From assembly GCA_964291305.2 (NCBI GenBank), contig OZ219783.1, positions 1,426,001-1,490,000 on the forward strand: a stretch of DNA of 64,000 nt, read 5' to 3'. Positions within the stretch are counted from its first letter, which is position 1; each line of letters starts with the position of its first letter. The notes below the pieces were generated by a model, which did no database searches, had not been told where the DNA came from, and saw only the letters and a program-made list of their open reading frames with translations. Below, one piece after another: positions 62,661 to 64,000 of this stretch. The position numbers were made by a program, and so were the translations under genes. The DNA is from VXNF01 sp964291305. GTDB taxonomy: Bacteria > Actinomycetota > Acidimicrobiia > Acidimicrobiales > CATQHL01.

Positions 62661-62970
62661 ACCGGTGCGGTAGGTACAGCGAATCGTCTCAAGCAGGCTA
62701 ACTTCGCATACTCCTATGCTGGCAGTGTGGGCTTGTGACATAGGCCACAGCGATATAGGACAAATCCGGCTAACCAATCTCGCGACTCCGCCTAGCTGCC
62801 AGCACGTTCCACCCGAATCTTTATACCGGTGTAGATGTGTATATACTCAGTAGGCGGTAAGATCTCCTTCGGAGGCGAAGGCGGGTCTGGAAGTATCTCG
62901 CCGATCCCGGCTGCTCCAACAGTCCCAGGCCCGCCCCTCCAAAACTCGTCGGCAAGTAGACTTCTAGTTG

Positions 62971-63045
62971 TGGGCGCTGACGGACTCGAACCGCCGACCC
63001 CTTCCTTGTAAGGGAAGTGCTCTAGACCAACTGAGCTAAGCGCCC
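62971..63045 (-). tRNA. tRNA-Val (UAC)
   Basis: The minus strand folds into a full cloverleaf: acceptor GGGCGCT with AGCGCCC, D arm GCTCAGTTGGTCTAGAGC, anticodon arm CTTCC-CTTACAA-GGAAG with anticodon TAC, and T loop TTCGAGT. Length 75 with discriminator A at 62971. The next bases read CAA, so the 3' CCA is not encoded. It lies 12 bases after the IMPase gene stop. Confidence 0.97.
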
Positions 63046-63056
63046 CGCACCACAGG

Positions 63057-63800
63057 CTAGACAGCACAGGCCGCTTGCAGGTCGGCCAGCAGACGGTTAC
63101 CGGATGCCGCCAATAACGTCCTACTCGTTTTCGGATCCACCGTGGTGAGTTCTCGTCCGTCCGCATCCACAACCTGAGCACCCGCCTCCCGGCAGATGAG
63201 CATGCCGCCTAGATAGTCCCACGGGCCGTGCGAGTGACAGTCAACGAATCCGTCCAGGCGGCCGTCGGCCACGGCGCATAGGTCCAACGCGGCCGCACCG
63301 TACGCCCGGAACTGGCGCCAGCCGAGGTGGCGGCTCGGGTAGCCGGAGAGCCCGATAATCGCCTGGGACAGACTGCTTACCGACGACGGCTGGATCGGCA
63401 ATCTGTCCCGGAAGGCTCCGCCGCCACGTATCGCGCTGTAGCTCTCACCAGAAGCCAGATTTGTCACCAGAGCTGCAAGTGCCCCGCTAGCGTCCACCGC
63501 GCAGAAGCTCGTGGCGTACCAACTAATGCCCTGCGCCGCGTTCGTGGACCCGTCCAGGGGATCCAACACAACGATGATCGGTCGATCCTCGCCCTGCAGG
63601 CCAGACTCCTCGCTACAAACGCCTAAGCCGACCCGCAGCAGCATCTCGCTGGCCACCTCATCAGCCACAATGTCACTGTGATGTTGACCAGGTCGTGTTC
63701 CAGCCAGCCCCCAGTCCTCTAGTTCGGCGAGCGCGTTAGCCACGCAACCGGAGACCTCCCTGAACAGTGACAGCAGATTCTCAGGCGTGATGGCCAACAC
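63057..63800 (-). CDS. Inositol-monophosphatase-family protein
   Basis: 247-aa Mg-dependent phosphatase. Metal ligands are in CSEESGL, VLDPLDGSTNAAQGI and SHGPWDYLGGMLICREAG; GAAALDLCAVADGRLDGF is the usual C-terminal motif. I choose the GTG at 63800, with GGGGAG about 13 bases upstream. Inositol phosphate or histidinol phosphate may be the substrate; both occur in this family in actinobacteria, and inositol would feed mycothiol or PIM synthesis. Confidence 0.9.
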   Translation of the reverse strand: MLAITPENLLSLFREVSGCVANALAELEDWGLAGTRPGQHHSDIVADEVASEMLLRVGLGVCSEESGLQGEDRPIIVVLDPLDGSTNAAQGISWYATSFCAVDASGALAALVTNLASGESYSAIRGGGAFRDRLPIQPSSVSSLSQAIIGLSGYPSRHLGWRQFRAYGAAALDLCAVADGRLDGFVDCHSHGPWDYLGGMLICREAGAQVVDADGRELTTVDPKTSRTLLAASGNRLLADLQAACAV

Positions 63801-63893
63801 GTTAGAGCGACTCCCCGCACCCGCCTCCTCAGACCGACCGCTAGGGTGGTCTCGCCTCAACGCCGGACCGCCCAGCAGCCGAGGAGCAGTCCA

Positions 63894-64000
63894 TTGTCCA
63901 TCGTCGATTTTCCCGGGTTCGTGACCGACCTGAAGTTCCACGCAGCCGAAGGCGGGTTTCACTATCACGAGGATCACCACTGCATCGACGTCACCACCGG
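63894..64000 (+). CDS. Start of an unidentified plus-strand gene (cut by window edge)
   Basis: An open frame of 35 codons runs to the end of the window from a TTG at 63894, with GAGGAG eight bases upstream. The peptide begins LSIVDFPGFVTDLKFHAAEG and contains several His. I do not recognise it. It is divergent from the IMPase-family gene. Confidence 0.5.
   Translation, partial: MSIVDFPGFVTDLKFHAAEGGFHYHEDHHCIDVTT

Larger units (their letters stand above)
62483..62970. other. 488-base gene-free stretch
   Basis: It holds the 6C-like RNA and its terminator (to about 62700). From 62700 to 62970 I see no gene: a short AT-rich patch (TTTATACC, TATATAC near 62820-62850) and a CCTTCG-GAGG-CGAAGG hairpin at 62868-62883. 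A minus-strand reading frame crosses the tRNA here but has no start after it. Confidence 0.6.

Noticed and set aside
62792..63181. Minus-strand 129-codon frame crossing tRNA-Val
   Set aside because: It reads through the tRNA antisense-free strand and the IMPase 3' end, with no start after the tRNA and no known domain.
1..64000. CRISPR arrays, insertion sequences, prophage or integrase genes
   Set aside because: No regularly spaced repeats, transposase or integrase motifs were seen anywhere in the window.

Overview
The window looks like chromosomal DNA from a high-GC actinobacterium, most plausibly an Acidimicrobiia-type lineage. The support is a mycothiol-synthase-like protein, a Bpa-type proteasome activator, DivIVA/SepF/YggT downstream of ftsZ, an MtrAB-like two-component pair with a GerMN lipoprotein, DUF3040, menaquinone genes, meso-DAP-type MurE and a 6C-like small RNA. 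The lineage is inferred from gene content only; no database search was possible. Nearly all of the DNA is ordinary housekeeping chromosome, with no insertion sequence, prophage or CRISPR array seen.

Layout. 1-6.0 kb: a histidine operon on the minus strand (hisD-hisC-hisB-hisH-hisA-hisF, hisF cut by the window edge) with nth upstream of it. 6.1-9.6 kb: a Phd/VapC toxin-antitoxin pair wedged against a short mshD, a small membrane protein, menG, and convergent menA. 9.7-20 kb: a DUF255 thioredoxin-fold protein, a nitroreductase, an unknown protein, dnaE, bpa, an Rrf2 regulator, an rluD split by a frameshift, lspA and a DksA-like protein that has lost its zinc cysteines. 20-23.2 kb: ileS with a type-2-like KMSKS loop.

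23.2-40.4 kb: the division and cell wall (dcw) cluster, all minus strand, transcribed mraZ-rsmH-ftsL-ftsI-murE-mraY-murD-ftsW-murG-murC-murB-ftsQ-ftsZ-pgeF-yggS-sepF-yggT-divIVA. From rsmH to ftsQ almost every junction is a 4-base start/stop overlap. murF is absent. mraZ is preceded by three GTGG boxes spaced exactly 10 bp apart, the layout of an MraZ operator. A perfect 25-bp inverted repeat lies between mraZ and rsmH, and a 12-bp-arm inverted repeat lies between ftsQ and ftsZ.

40.5-51.5 kb: a lipoate-ligase-like protein, an HNH endonuclease, a small unknown protein, a moxR-DUF58-transglutaminase operon, DUF3040, dinB, and a response regulator/sensor kinase/GerMN lipoprotein operon. 51.5-64 kb: phosphofructokinase, aminotransferase, ROK glucokinase, an SRPBCC/membrane/glycosyltransferase/queG/trpD run, a glycerol-kinase-like FGGY kinase, RNase P RNA (plus strand), a membrane protein, a zinc-ribbon coiled-coil protein, a 6C-like small RNA, tRNA-Val(UAC), an inositol-monophosphatase-family gene and the start of one more plus-strand gene.

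The observations most worth following up are the mraZ-rsmH inverted repeat, the 6C RNA candidate, the ftsQ-ftsZ palindrome, the rluD frameshift, the 36-bp direct repeat near 54.8 kb and the cysteine-less DksA-like protein.
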